From Phoronis australis (taxonomy: Eukaryota; Phoronida; Phoronidae): a stretch of DNA of 64,000 bases. A model generated the notes under the pieces. The model did no database searches, was not told the DNA's origin, and saw only the letters and a program-made list of their open reading frames with translations. The translations under genes and the position numbers were made by a program. Below are positions 48,401-59,464 of this stretch, one piece after another (position 1 is the first letter of the stretch; every line of letters starts with the position of its first letter). The stretch is from contig NMRA01000668.1 of NCBI GenBank assembly GCA_002633005.1, forward strand, positions 1-64,000, in the 5' to 3' direction.

Positions 48401-51400
48401 AACGTCCGAGATTGAGATTTTCTATAATAGAATTCAATGTCTCAAAGTGGCACTAAATCCGTGTTTTCTGCCAAAAATGGGATTTGATTTAGGTCATTTA
48501 TCATTTAAAAATTGGTCTTATCTTGTTCCTTATTCAGTTTAAAAGTGACCTTGAGGCTCAGGTAGAACCGACAACTTGCTATTACAATTCCAGGTCACAT
48601 GACATGAAATTTAAAGTAAACAAAAATTTTATGCTAGTTGGTTTGAAGCCCTGAAATCACTTGAATTTTAAAGGTAAGTTGCCTAAATCAAAACTTGTTT
48701 TCTATAAAAAACAAGTTCTGACTTAGGCAACTTACTGTTGAATTTGAGGTTATTTCAGGGCTTGGATGCACTGCAGCTTTAGATCTTGGCCCAAGAATCA
48801 CTGAGTATACAAAAAATTGTTGCATCACCTAGTCACCAGTCAGCCACAATTCTGCTTTAAAGTGAAATTTGTAACCTTCAACAGACTTTTAACAATCCAG
48901 CAGTGGTCACAAAATGAAGCATCACTAGTTGAACCATCAAAAGACAACTTGAAGGTAATAAAACGAAACAACTTCCAACGAAAAACTGATAGATGAAAAG
49001 TTAAATACGGTACGCATAGTAACAACTGCAAGTAGTTGTTTGCCAAACAGCACTATGTAATACGTACATGACAGTGTTAATGCCGGACAACTGTTGGAAC
49101 ATTTGTAGAGCACACCCAAGAATAACAGCTCGCCGCACGTGTGGAGTGGTGAGTATACGGATAATTACGGTACCAGAAGACCCTGGCAGATATAAAATAG
49201 AACAGCATGAAAAATACTACAAAAATGCTATATCATTTTAATATAAAATAAACACATAAAAATCAGGAAACCCAACTAGGAACCAAATCACAGGTCTCTT
49301 TATTACTGGTCTAGTGCTCTTACCCCTGAGTTAATGAAGACGCGATATCTGTGAAATTACAGTTTGTACCCACCTGTTATTTCATTTATCTCATGAGTGT
49401 CCTTTTGCCTTTTTCACACGAGATTTGGACAATTAAGTTACAAACATGTGTTAATTAGATGAAGAAAATATAGACGCTTATGTTAACTAGAGTAGATTGA
49501 TTAATAATAAAATTGTCCGAATCGTATGTGAAAAAAGAGAAATGTCACTCATAGGAAAGATGACATAACAGTTAGCTGCAAACAATAATTGTGCAGATTT
49601 CAAGTCCTCAGTAGTTCAGTGGTAAGAGCACTACACTGGCAATCTAGAGAACTGTGATTCGATTCCCAGTTGGGGTTCCTGACTTTTCTGTGTTTACTTG
49701 ACCTCCTTATTAGTTAAACAGAATCCAGAATGCAGACAACACAGTTTTGGCACGGACTCAAAACAAAAACCTATTTGCTGAAAACATCAAGAAAATCCAT
49801 TGCTGAGCTCCAAAGACACACTCTTAACTTTGCCATGAGGGGGCACAGCAGTCGACAGGTCTGTCCAAAGTCGTGATCATATGTTGGATTCGTAGCAAAA
49901 TGCAATTTCACAAAATTGCCACTGTGGTGCCACAATAGACAGACTCATCCAAACAATCAACGTCTGCTGTGGTCTTCTCAACAACAATACATGGAGACCA
50001 GTGTGGCATACAGAGAGGGAGATGCTAAAAAATTGAAAACAGGAATAGCCACTGGGTGGTGCAAAATATTTCGCTTAAAAATCACAAGGAGTTATCGCAA
50101 TTTTAAACAAAACCTACACTCCAAATTTCTTGAAAATCCAACTAGGATTTCTGAAGATACAGAGGCAAACGAAAAAGATGAAACTGCCATGAAGGGTCAC
50201 AGCAGTAGTCAGGGCGGTCCGAAATTCATTGTCTTTTGTCATCAGTTTCATTGGAACACATCTGCCAATCATATCACGATTTTGCAACGGATGTGGAAGA
50301 TACAGCAGTGGACGCCAGATGACCGGAACCCCACACCGATACGACAGCAATGAGTACCCACATTATGTATAAAAACAAAGTAGTAAGTTTAAACTTGATG
50401 CTAACATTGCCTTACTTTTAACATAACAGTAGAGTTCTGAAAACTGTCATTAAAGGAGAATGCAACCATTTATGTTATATTTAGTAAATATGCAGGTACC
50501 TGGTTACCATGGAGGCACAATTTTCTCGTTTCAACTATTGCTCCCCTGACGAGTATTTACTATGCAAGCAACAACAAAACCTCACATGAACACAGAGCAA
50601 AACGCCCGCATCTTGGATCTACATAATTTCATTTTCATCTACAGAGCAAACACAATATCCTATTGACTTTTGAATGCAGTCTGTGTCGCACGTTGTGTTT
50701 GCTAAATGGAAATGAACACAGAACCAAGATGGGGGCTCTTTGTTGGTCTGTGTACATTACTGTGCATTGTTCAAAGGATAGCAAATAAACGGCATGGGAA
50801 AAAATGAACAGGGAAAAATGTCTCTACAAGATAACATTAAATTATTACCAATAATGAAAGATGTTTACTCATTAGTATACATGAACAATGACTGCTTTAC
50901 CCTCAAAATCCTCTGTACCACATCTGAGACCACAGGTTTTAACAGCCTAGTTAATGGTGATTGAATATATTTATTCAAAGCATGCATCATCAATGGCTTT
51001 TCTAGGGGTACCTGGATGTCATATTGAAACGATAGTTCATGTCAGATAAGACATGAGTACACTAAAATAAAACAACTGGGTTGTTTTTATGAGTGTTAAC
51101 ATAATTGTTAAGTACACGCATCATCATTCATTTGGTAAAATGCATAATTTTGACACGGTACTCGATTTCCCTGAACGACTTAAAAACCCAATTGATGGTT
51201 ACTTTTTTGGCTAAAAGAACAAATTAACCTTCGAAGGTTACTTGATTACATAACTATTCATCTCGTGGCAGAGGTATTTAACTTTCTGATTTACAAAAAA
51301 GGGGACATTTTACCAAAATTCATGTGGAGTCGTTAAGCTTATAAGCAGTCATAGTTTACATGAATGCTGCAAAAGGCCTAATTTAAAAACACTGAAACTG

Positions 51401-54400
51401 ATTACAGCAACAAGAGTTCATATTAGTACTAACACCACAACAAATGTTACAACCTATTTCAATAAACTGACATGTAAAAGCAGTGTACATTGTCCAATAA
51501 CTTGCTGCATCAATTGCCCTAACTACAGTCTTAACTTTGCAATAAACATTTTGACTTTGCAATAATAGACCAGGCAGTAACAACACAGGAGCTTAAAATT
51601 CATGAGGCTTTACATATCAGTTGGTGCAAGCCCAATCTCAATAGGAAACTGACACACCACAGGTTGTCATTGTTGGTCTAGTTCATTGTCACTCCCTGTA
51701 ACTGACTGTATCTGTGCTTCATTACTTGTTGCTGGGCCTAGCTAGGTGGCCACTGTATTATGACTTCTGAGGGTGGTGTTTAATAAATGACACCGAAACA
51801 TGTCAAGTTTTAAAACCGTAGTTATTTTCTTGAATTTATGCTGCTACTTGCTATCATGGAAAACATTACTTCGATTTTGATCTTTGATAACATGCCCCAG
51901 GTGAATTATCAGACAAAATGAACTCTAGATGTGTTAACAGTGACCAGTAAATTTGAGGAATGTGCAAAGATACGTACCAGCCTCTCGCTTTGCCTGTTCA
52001 TCCTCTTCACAACTGGCTTTTATTTGTTCCAATTCATTCTCCTTATAACTTGCACCTCGAATGTCTAGAAGAACTTTTTTGGCCTTTGAAAAATTTCCTA
52101 AAACGACAAGGCGCGCAATGCTAGTTGGAAACATAAGCCTACCAGATCCACTTGGAATTTTTGCAAGAAATCATTAAATTCAACATTTAAAAAGTAAGAA
52201 GAGTATCTGTCAGTGCATAGCTGCACTTAATGTAGAATTTCTTTGTCATAATTATTTTGAAGCAGCCGTCCAAAATTTGTTAACACACAGCAACGTTCAC
52301 GTTTCATAAATTTTCAACGAAATTTGTTTGATATCCGTTTGCAGCCCAACAATAAAGCAGACGACCAAAAATTATATTGTCATGGATACGTATTAGGTTC
52401 CTATTTAAAGTAGAGATGGAAGCGGTATGCATAACTTTTTAACATAATGGTAACACCAACACTTATTTTCTGGTCAGTGACTTCTGACCTCAGGTTTGGC
52501 AAAATCAGTTTTCATTTGGCGACCTGGGATTTTCCACCAACTCACATTTGGTACGTTGGTATTAAGCTAAGTGTTGAGCACTGACTTGTGAACATTTTTG
52601 TGTATTCAACACATTTTGTCCATATGGCTATGCTGCAAGTCTACCATTGGTTTTGTGAACCAGTTGACTAGCTCTAATACCTTTTTGAACAAGCCACCTT
52701 GGACTTTCTGGTAAATATAAAAATCCAACAAACTGGATAACAGAGGGCAGTGCAGCTAATCCCAGCATGAACCTGTAAAACAGGAAATTGCAACAATCCA
52801 CAGCTGTCTCGTAACTAAAGTCATGGCAACTAAAAGTTACTTTTAATTAATTCCACTAAATAAACTAAACGGTGTCACATAAAAATTCTTACAAGTTTTG
52901 GTCAAGTCAAAAACTGAGAGCATTTCTTCAAATACATTTTCCTATTTTAAGCAAACAGTAATGCTCATCCATTTTCATCATCTTATAAAGTTTTCATCTT
53001 AAACAAAGATAAAATAACACTATGAAACTTTTTAAAATCAGCGCATATGTAAATGAAGACATTGTATTGGTCGACCAATACAATGTCTTTGTTTATGAAA
53101 TACTATGTAATGATTTTGAAGTTCTGACTCATATTTTGGCCAAAAACAAATGTAACTACTCTGAAAGCATTCAAACCATTTCTTACAAACAAGTCAATTA
53201 AGTCCTCATGGGGTTAAAACATTCTACTTCCCCAAATCTTTTGCAGTCAGACACACAGTGTTATCTTTAAAGCCTTGTTAACGTTGACCGCAATTAAAGT
53301 GGGAATTTGTTAAAAAAGTTCACGACCAAGTTCTAGAGGCATCACACTTTCACAAAATCTTAATTTTTTGAGAGTTCAAATTTACAATTCTGTAGACGTT
53401 TGGCCAAAGGCAAACTGAGGAGGCCATGTTTTGGAAAGTCCAAGACGAGCAAATACTAAATAGGAGTTTCTTCAACACAACAAAGTGGGCATTCAACAGT
53501 TTACACAGGTCTAGAGAAGCTGTTTGCGTCTCCTTGGATAGATTCTTTGAGTACCAGTTTCACTACTGGGACTTGTTCAACTTGACCATGGCGCAATTAC
53601 GACCTTAAGTTTAATAATTAAAAATAAAGCAGCCAGTGGTCAGCAATTGATCTCCACTTAATTCACACAAATATCAGCCAAAATTCTCATTTTTCCATTT
53701 TTCAAACACTGATTACTCGACTGCAAGTAATGGAAAATAAAACAAAATCCCTTTTTTGACAATAAAACCTACAAACTACAAACCATGCTAATAACATAAC
53801 TGTCATGTACACTAAAATTTTCTTAATCCTTTTTGTGGAAAAATTAAACAAAAATTATATCATTTGTCGCCCATATTGTAAGCTACATATACATGTACGG
53901 TAAGTAAAGAATAATTTTCAAAACACTGAAACAAGCAAGCTGGAAAGCAGAATACCAAATAAGCCTGCCCCGTGTCTGATAGCCACTTTCCAGAAATGAA
54001 ACAAGTCAACAGCTTACACTATTCACCTGTATCCTCGCCACATTCAGTTTGACAGGAAGCAAGGAGTACGCAAGGAATGGAATGAAAGACATAAGACAGA
54101 ATGTGAACGGCTTGAAGAACACACAGAAGCTAAACAGAGAGCTGAGTCAGACCCATTTACACGACCCATTTACACGACGTTGTTGGCCAGCATGCAGGTC
54201 TACACAGTCATTTCCATCACATAATGACAAGTGACTACTTTTTACTAGATGGGTGTGTTTGTACTAGTGCTAGTTCAAACATAAACTTGTCACCCGACAA
54301 TGGAGGCAAGCCTATCCCATCACTGGAGAAGTAAAGTAGAAAAAAGTCAATGAGGATGATTTGAATAATGTATAAGGAAAGAGCATAGTTTGAGATGTTA

Positions 54401-57400
54401 CCACCGAGTGCACAAACATGAAATTGGTGAATATTGAGACCTTGTTTATTTTAATTTTACAGCTGATCATCTCCAACATGAACGGATCGTTTGTTGACAT
54501 CATTTCTTGCCTCTGAAGAAAGACAGACGGACAACAGACAAGCAAGCAAAGTTGTCAGAAGTAAAGGCATCAACTGTGATAAAAGACATCAATTTGAAAG
54601 ACAAGTTAGTGTTAACACATTGGCAGATTTAGAGGGTGCTCAAGGGACATGACCTCCCCCTATGCACACGACCAAAACATCAGCATGACACATTAGGGCT
54701 TGGTTGCCCCCCCTTATGGTATCCTAAATCCACCAGTGAAACACTCAGTCAGCGAGTGGTGCATACCTCCAACCGTAGTCTGTGTAATAACTAAACACTC
54801 CGTTTAGTATAGAGGTGACCAGTATGCCAGTAGTAATTGAGATTTGGAAAAAATGCATGATGGCACCTCGTTGTCCACTAGGGGCCGCCTCCGCCATGTA
54901 AATGGGAGTCGTGACCGACGATAGTCCTAGGCAATAATGGAAATGCACAGGATATAATGACAATATGAATGTGTGCCATATTTAGTGACTAAAGGCTGTG
55001 TCCGGGTTCGAGGACAGCAAAACACATTTTCAAGCATTTCATATTATTGCCACGACACCTAGTGTCATCCATGTAAAACACGTGTGACGTACAAGCAACT
55101 GCGCTTATTACAACCAGTGGCATAGCTACGATCATCACCATCTGGGATGGGTGGTGATGGTGCAATCAATCCCCATATTGCCCAAGTCGCTGGCCATCCG
55201 ATGTTGAAGCCACCATCTCTCAGGAACCCTTTAGTCATGCCACTGGCTCCGCGATAAAGAAGAGAGGAAGGTAGGTCATGCAGCACTCAGAGAACGGTAC
55301 AGAGAATAATCTAAAACAGAAGACAGTGGCACAGCCGGAGAAAGCAGCAATGGTCATTAGTGAGTTTTCAAAAAGTGATGAATTTCGTAAAAAAAAGCCT
55401 GGCTTCATTGAAAATATGGCAGAAAGAAAACTGAGTGAAAAGAATAGTGTAAAAAGAATTATAGTTGATACCAGTTTATTTGTTTCCCCTAAAATTTGGG
55501 CAGAGGTGTAGCTCTAAGTTGTCATAGGCAGGCGACCATGAGGTGACTTGGCAAAGTCATTACATTGCCTTAAAAAGCTTGCTTGTATAATGGTGTGCTT
55601 TTTGGAACCAGTCAGAGTTGTTGGCTGAAACTGAAGCCGGTGGCTACTTTTTTAAGTAGTATTGCACAGATTGCAAAAATAAGTTGGGTGCAGGCCAGAA
55701 CCAACTAGACACTTTTTTCTTTGGCCTAACACTAATTTCACTTGAAGTTTCACCACCTTCAACCAGAGGAAATTCCATTACCTTTTTATAAACTGCTATA
55801 CAGAAGAGCACAACATAGCACGACGCATGTCCTAAGAGCAGTACAGTACATACGACATATAAATTGCTGGTGCAAAAAACATATTGTACAATGAAAATCT
55901 TTAATTCGTTCAAAAATGTTTGGAATGAGAGATGTGTCCCGGTATGGCAATTGTCGCAGTGCAGTAATATAAATTTTAACCTTAAACCAAAACACGTTAC
56001 AGGTGCACTTTTAACACTGTCAGCTGTACTATTCATGTACAAACAAATCTACTACTACTAACAAAAAATTTATTAAACGGCATTCATCGATATATCATAA
56101 GTACCAATAATACTCCTACGAAGTGCAATGAGTCGCGTGCAAGCATGAAGACCGGCAAACAGAGTGAAAATGTTACAGTAGTCACAGCCAGAATCATTCA
56201 TGCTGATATCAAGTGTAGAAGAAACTAAAAAGTGTCACACATTACAAAGGCACGGGTCAAGATAAGTGCACAAGTCAAGATAAGTGCACAGGTCAAGATA
56301 ACTGCACAAGGCAACATGCACATAGGGTTGCTTAGGGTGGCAACAAACAAGCATTCCATCAAAGACAACGGACCTTTTCTTTAGACCACTTGCCACTACA
56401 AAATTGGTTCCTTACTCAGATGGGAAGTGATTTCTGGATAACTACAAATAACTAGCCATTTGTTATTCCTCGGGACCATGCTTGATGAATAAAATGACAT
56501 GCCATGACAAACAAACTACATGTAATAGAGCTGGGTCTCAAAGAATAACAAACTTCATTCTTTTGAAACTCTGATATCGGCATCAAATTCAACTTTTTAA
56601 GCATCAATTTCACAACTGCAAATGGCCTAAATCAAATTTTTTGCGACGGAAGGTGGAAGATTATAGTTGCTTACAGTAACTGTTTGCTGACTCTTCAGGC
56701 TTAACACAGTAAAACTACCCTAAGCATAATCTGGTCAGTCTATCAACAATCTATGGCTTTTTATATTGGGTGCTTAACGAGCCATAATGAGCACACATAA
56801 TGGATCTCGTTATAATGCTACTGATACTGGTAGAACACAAGTTCAGACGAGATCAGAAGTGAAAAGACAATGTTTTAGAAATGAAACTCAGTACAATAGT
56901 TGTGAAAAAAGTATTTAGTGGTTCAAAAACAGTCTCCATATGATCTTGGCAAGTCCAGGAAGTGTAGATTTAGTAAAACAATGGACAATGCTTATCATGC
57001 AGTGAAAACATTTTTTACCGAGAGTAAGTTTCAAAAAAGTAATGTTTTGTTAGTCAGTTTTTTGAAATGCAGCCAAAATGGCCTAGATGACTAAGCACAC
57101 GAAATAAAGGATTATTATCTGGCTTCACTTTGACAATAACAGTTGTTGTATTTTATCCCAATTCATAGCAAAGCAATGAAAACGAAATGTCAAACTTAGG
57201 CAATCAGTTCCACAGAAGTGTGATGCTTACATTGAAAACTACAACTGTGACATATTAAACTAATCATAAGGAAAAGGAAAGTTAACATAGTGGTGACATG
57301 CATTATTACCTCCACCCATTTTTTTGATCGTAGCTAAAGCCTCCATCTACAAGACAAGCGACAAATTGTCCGCCTGTAATAAATATGTTGTTAAGCGTAA

Positions 57401-59159
57401 CAAGGCGACCACGGGCACGAACTGGTGCACTTTCGGCAATGTACATAGGAGTTGTCATGGAAGCAAGACCTGAAATGACAAGCCATCCAAAATATGCAGT
57501 AAACACAGCTGCAGTCACATCAAGCTACTAGAAACATGTTACGCAGTTTGTTCAGTATTAAGGTAGTAAATCGGATGATGAATTGAATAAGGGTCGATTT
57601 CACATCACATAGCACCTTGGAGCCCTCAATCCCGTCATTGCTGTGTTTGTCAAAGGCTGCGATTTTGCATCACTTGAATCAATTAAGTGTAAGAAAATGC
57701 AAATCAAGTGGATGGGAAAATTGGGAGGGTCCCCTTGGACAAAATTTTGTTAATAGCAAAAAAATCACCAGTTACTAAATTATTTATCAATCAACTTCCT
57801 GAAGTGGATTTGTCCATTTTTTCCAAAGCATTGTGCATCACTTCATAGATACTTGAAATGGACACTAACAAATGCTGAGAAGGCGAGTCCATCGGACTCG
57901 GGACTTTGAACGAGTAAGGCGTGCATTGATTTGCCAACCAGCAGGGCATTCCTCTCATATTAGCACACTGCTGTCTCACACTGTTGAGGAGAAAGGTGCC
58001 GATATTCGGCCTCAAAATCGAGGGATTGAGGGCCATGGAAAGTTGTCGCACGTTCAACTTAATAGCTCAAATCACTAACAAGACAGTGATCACCGCCATT
58101 TTTACACTGTGCATACCAGGGGATATAACGGCATACTACCTACAGCGTGCAGTGTTAAAAATAATGAGTTACCGATTTAGGGAGCTGAGCGAGGGACAGC
58201 TCAAAGAAGAAGTTTGATACCGGGAGTATTTCTTCAAGTTGGAAGGAATTAAATACACCGACAGCCTTCTAAGGTGTCCCCTCTATGCTCAAAAGGTATT
58301 TATAACAACACGACTTTGATGATTTAATCAGTGTGAGGCATAATTCGCTGAAAAGCTTCAGCTGACTAGTGATTTAATGTTATTCTTTGTAAATGATGTA
58401 TACTGTTATTGTTATATGTGACATGTAATTATCATACTAGAGCAAAATATAAAAAAAAAACAAAAGTGTCTAGCGCATGAACCTCCTACAAGAGCGCCAC
58501 TATCTCTACCTGGCCAGTTAGACACAGTGATCACTGTCTACTAGTATGTCTTGACCATACATACCTATACCAACTCCTACAATGAAGCGCCCCAACAATA
58601 ACATAGTTTTATTCATAGCCAGGCCTAGCACCAGTGCTCCAGCAGTGAAAATAAAACTAGCTATGAGAGTTGTGGGTTTCCTTCCAAGCCAATCATTCAG
58701 GTAACCACCAACAATAGCAAAAAAAGCTGCAGCTCCAATGGTGACAGAGACAATCAACTCCTGCCAAAGAGAGTTTAAATGAAACTGGTCTCGTATTATA
58801 ATCATTGCACCAGACACAACACCCGTGTCATACCCGAACAGGAAACCTCCGATGGCGGAGAAAAAAGTCAGTAAGTAAATAAAGTACGATGACCCCCGAC
58901 CAGGTTTTGCAGCGCCGTCACCGTTGACGTTTCTGTTTTGATGCAGGTTATCGTCATCACCCCTTTCGTTGTGGCGCACACTTTCATCCTGTGAGGCAAC
59001 GTAAGATTTAAGCGGCTCCTGTAGCTGCCCCTTATCTCCGGAAAAAAGCAATGGAGTTTCGTCAGAATGCTTGGTCGCAATTCCAGTGTCCGACTCCATA
59101 TCACTGTAGCTGGAGCTCGACTCAATTCGCACAAGAGCGAAGTTGTTTTCCATCCGCAT
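45350..59159 (-). CDS. SLC2A13: SLC2A13 (HMIT): proton/myo-inositol cotransporter, complete gene
   Basis: Nine exons on the minus strand (59159-58565, 57469-57310, 52772-52681, 52097-51978, 49182-49068, 47730-47455, 47135-46891, 46341-46189, 45477-45350) give 1884 nt, 627 residues plus stop, all GT-AG and in phase. Human HMIT is about 648 residues. The 12-helix sugar-porter fold carries [15 protein letters not shown] (104-118), GR at 159-160, PESPRWL (273-279), QQLSGIN (352-358), GPMPW (537-541) and PETKG (607-611). A long loop between TM9 and TM10 has eight Cys (449, 455, 458, 464, 467, 481, 497, 513) and three N-x-S/T sites (451, 475, 498), typical of HMIT. DETPLL (33-38) is an acidic dileucine endocytosis motif. 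The family couples H+ to myo-inositol uptake. An alternative exon 2 lies at 54767-54926. Confidence 0.95.
46189..46341 (-). CDS. SLC2A13: SLC2A13 coding exon 8 (TM10-TM11)
   Basis: 153 nt, residues 535-585. [20 protein letters not shown] is the HMIT signature after TM10. Acceptor gttcag, donor gtacgt. Confidence 0.95.
46423..46461 (+). repeat. 19-bp direct duplication
   Basis: 'ttcagtgtcttctattata' occurs twice back to back in SLC2A13 intron 7. Confidence 0.8.
46891..47135 (-). CDS. SLC2A13: SLC2A13 coding exon 7 (Cys-rich exofacial loop)
   Basis: 245 nt, residues 453-534. [14 protein letters not shown] matches the YCNECMLDPDCGFC loop of human HMIT, followed by [11 protein letters not shown] and TM10. 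Acceptor tcctcag, donor gtacaa. Confidence 0.95.
47455..47730 (-). CDS. SLC2A13: SLC2A13 coding exon 6 (TM8-TM9)
   Basis: 276 nt, residues 361-452. [22 protein letters not shown] and VEKIGRR match HMIT; the exon ends at the start of the Cys-rich exofacial loop. Donor gtgagt. Confidence 0.95.
48646..48763. repeat. 118-bp imperfect hairpin in SLC2A13 intron 5
   Basis: 'aagccctgaaat' and 'gtaagttgcctaa' on the left pair with their complements on the right around a loop near 48712. Arms of ~55 bp with mismatches. Could be a MITE or a precursor-like hairpin. Confidence 0.6.
49068..49182 (-). CDS. SLC2A13: SLC2A13 coding exon 5 (TM7)
   Basis: 115 nt, residues 323-360 plus two bases. Contains [14 protein letters not shown], the TM7 substrate-binding signature. 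The donor gtacgt after AT was chosen because it restores Met-Tyr-Tyr-Ser-Ala-Thr with exon 6. Confidence 0.95.
49247..49699. mobile_element. 450-bp fold-back element with a tRNA-like sequence in each arm
   Basis: The left arm (~49247-49440) and the reverse complement of the right arm (~49500-49699) align along almost their whole length. Each arm contains a tRNA-like block: the right one (49602-49681) has 'agttcagtggtaagagc' (A-box-like), an anticodon loop CTGGCAA (GGC, Ala) and 'gattcgattccc' (B-box-like). The left one (49265-49340, minus) is more decayed. Intron 4 of SLC2A13. Confidence 0.65.
49830..50385 (-). repeat. Minus-strand copy of the ~130-bp unit array in SLC2A13 intron 4
   Basis: Read on the minus strand it has 'ctgctgtatcttccac', 'gtgttccaatgaaactgatg', 'gactactgctgtgaccc' and 'accacccagtggc', matching the array family. 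It explains the 145-codon open frame on the opposite strand, which is not a gene. Confidence 0.5.
51978..52097 (-). CDS. SLC2A13: SLC2A13 coding exon 4 (large cytoplasmic loop)
   Basis: 120 nt, residues 283-322. Charged helical loop between TM6 and TM7 ([11 protein letters not shown], then an EExE-rich stretch) as in other sugar porters. Acceptor gttttag, donor gtacgt. Confidence 0.9.
52681..52772 (-). CDS. SLC2A13: SLC2A13 coding exon 3 (TM6)
   Basis: 92 nt, residues 252-282. [20 protein letters not shown] is TM6, followed by the PESPRWL signature. Acceptor ttttacag, donor gtatta. Confidence 0.95.
53056..53089. repeat. 34-bp perfect palindrome
   Basis: 17-bp arms ('aagacattgtattggtc') meet with no loop at a GTCGAC centre, in SLC2A13 intron 2. 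Confidence 0.8.
54767..54926 (-). CDS. SLC2A13: SLC2A13 exon 2b (alternative TM4-TM5 segment)
   Basis: Also 160 nt with the same start and end phase, intact acceptor (gcctag) and donor (gtatgc). It encodes a second version of residues 199-252 with 25 of 54 positions identical to 2a. Kept: PIYMAEAAP, Glu211, Arg218-Gly, FSY and GWR. Changed: RGR to RGA, the TM5 face, and Asn226 to Gln. Joined after exon 1 and before exon 3 it gives an equally long open transporter. Including both copies shifts the frame, so it is most likely mutually exclusive with 2a. Confidence 0.8.
56251..56306 (+). repeat. 20-bp tandem repeat, three copies
   Basis: Unit 'gtcaagataagtgcacaagt' with one or two changes per copy, in the intron between SLC2A13 exons 2a and 2b. 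Confidence 0.8.
57310..57469 (-). CDS. SLC2A13: SLC2A13 exon 2a (canonical TM4-TM5 segment)
   Basis: 160 nt, residues 199-251 plus two bases. [16 protein letters not shown] and ITGGQFVA match human HMIT closely, so this is the inositol-transporter form. Acceptor tttcag, donor gtaata. Asn226 occupies the GLUT1 Gln161 position. Confidence 0.93.
58565..59159 (-). CDS. SLC2A13: SLC2A13 coding exon 1 (N-terminus to TM4)
   Basis: 595 nt, residues 1-198 plus one base. A ~90-residue hydrophilic N-terminus with the DETPLL motif is followed by TM1 (~92-118), TM2, TM3 and the start of TM4 ([10 protein letters not shown]). Met3 could also start translation. Donor gtatgt at 58564. Confidence 0.95.
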
Positions 59160-59317
59160 CCGCCAGCATCACAGGATTTCCGGGTTTCTTGCGCAACCGC
59201 AGTAGCCACGCTCGCACACTGACATCTTGTGGAAGACCGGTCATGAACAACCTAGGGTAGGTCCTAGCGCTGCGTCTACTGAACGCACGCCCGGTGTCCC
59301 GGCACAAAGCCAAAGAA

Positions 59318-59324
59318 ATTTATA
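59318..59324 (-). promoter_or_regulatory. TATA-like box upstream of SLC2A13
   Basis: On the minus strand the sequence reads TATAAAT about 160 bp upstream of the start codon. Transcription beginning about 30 bp downstream would leave a ~130-nt 5' UTR. AT-rich words are common here, so this is weak. Confidence 0.25.
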
Positions 59325-59464
59325 GTATCTTTCACAAAGCCCCGGTCCGGCGTCGGGGTAAAAAGAGCTCTCGACCACAGTTTGCGATAGAAAAGAAAAG
59401 CCAAAGAGGAAAAATTCCAGGACACATATTTTTTATTCAGGACTAAACTCAGAGGCAGGACCAA

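Noticed and set aside
49916-50353. 145-codon plus-strand open frame
   Set aside because: It is antisense to a decayed repeat array and has no recognisable product.
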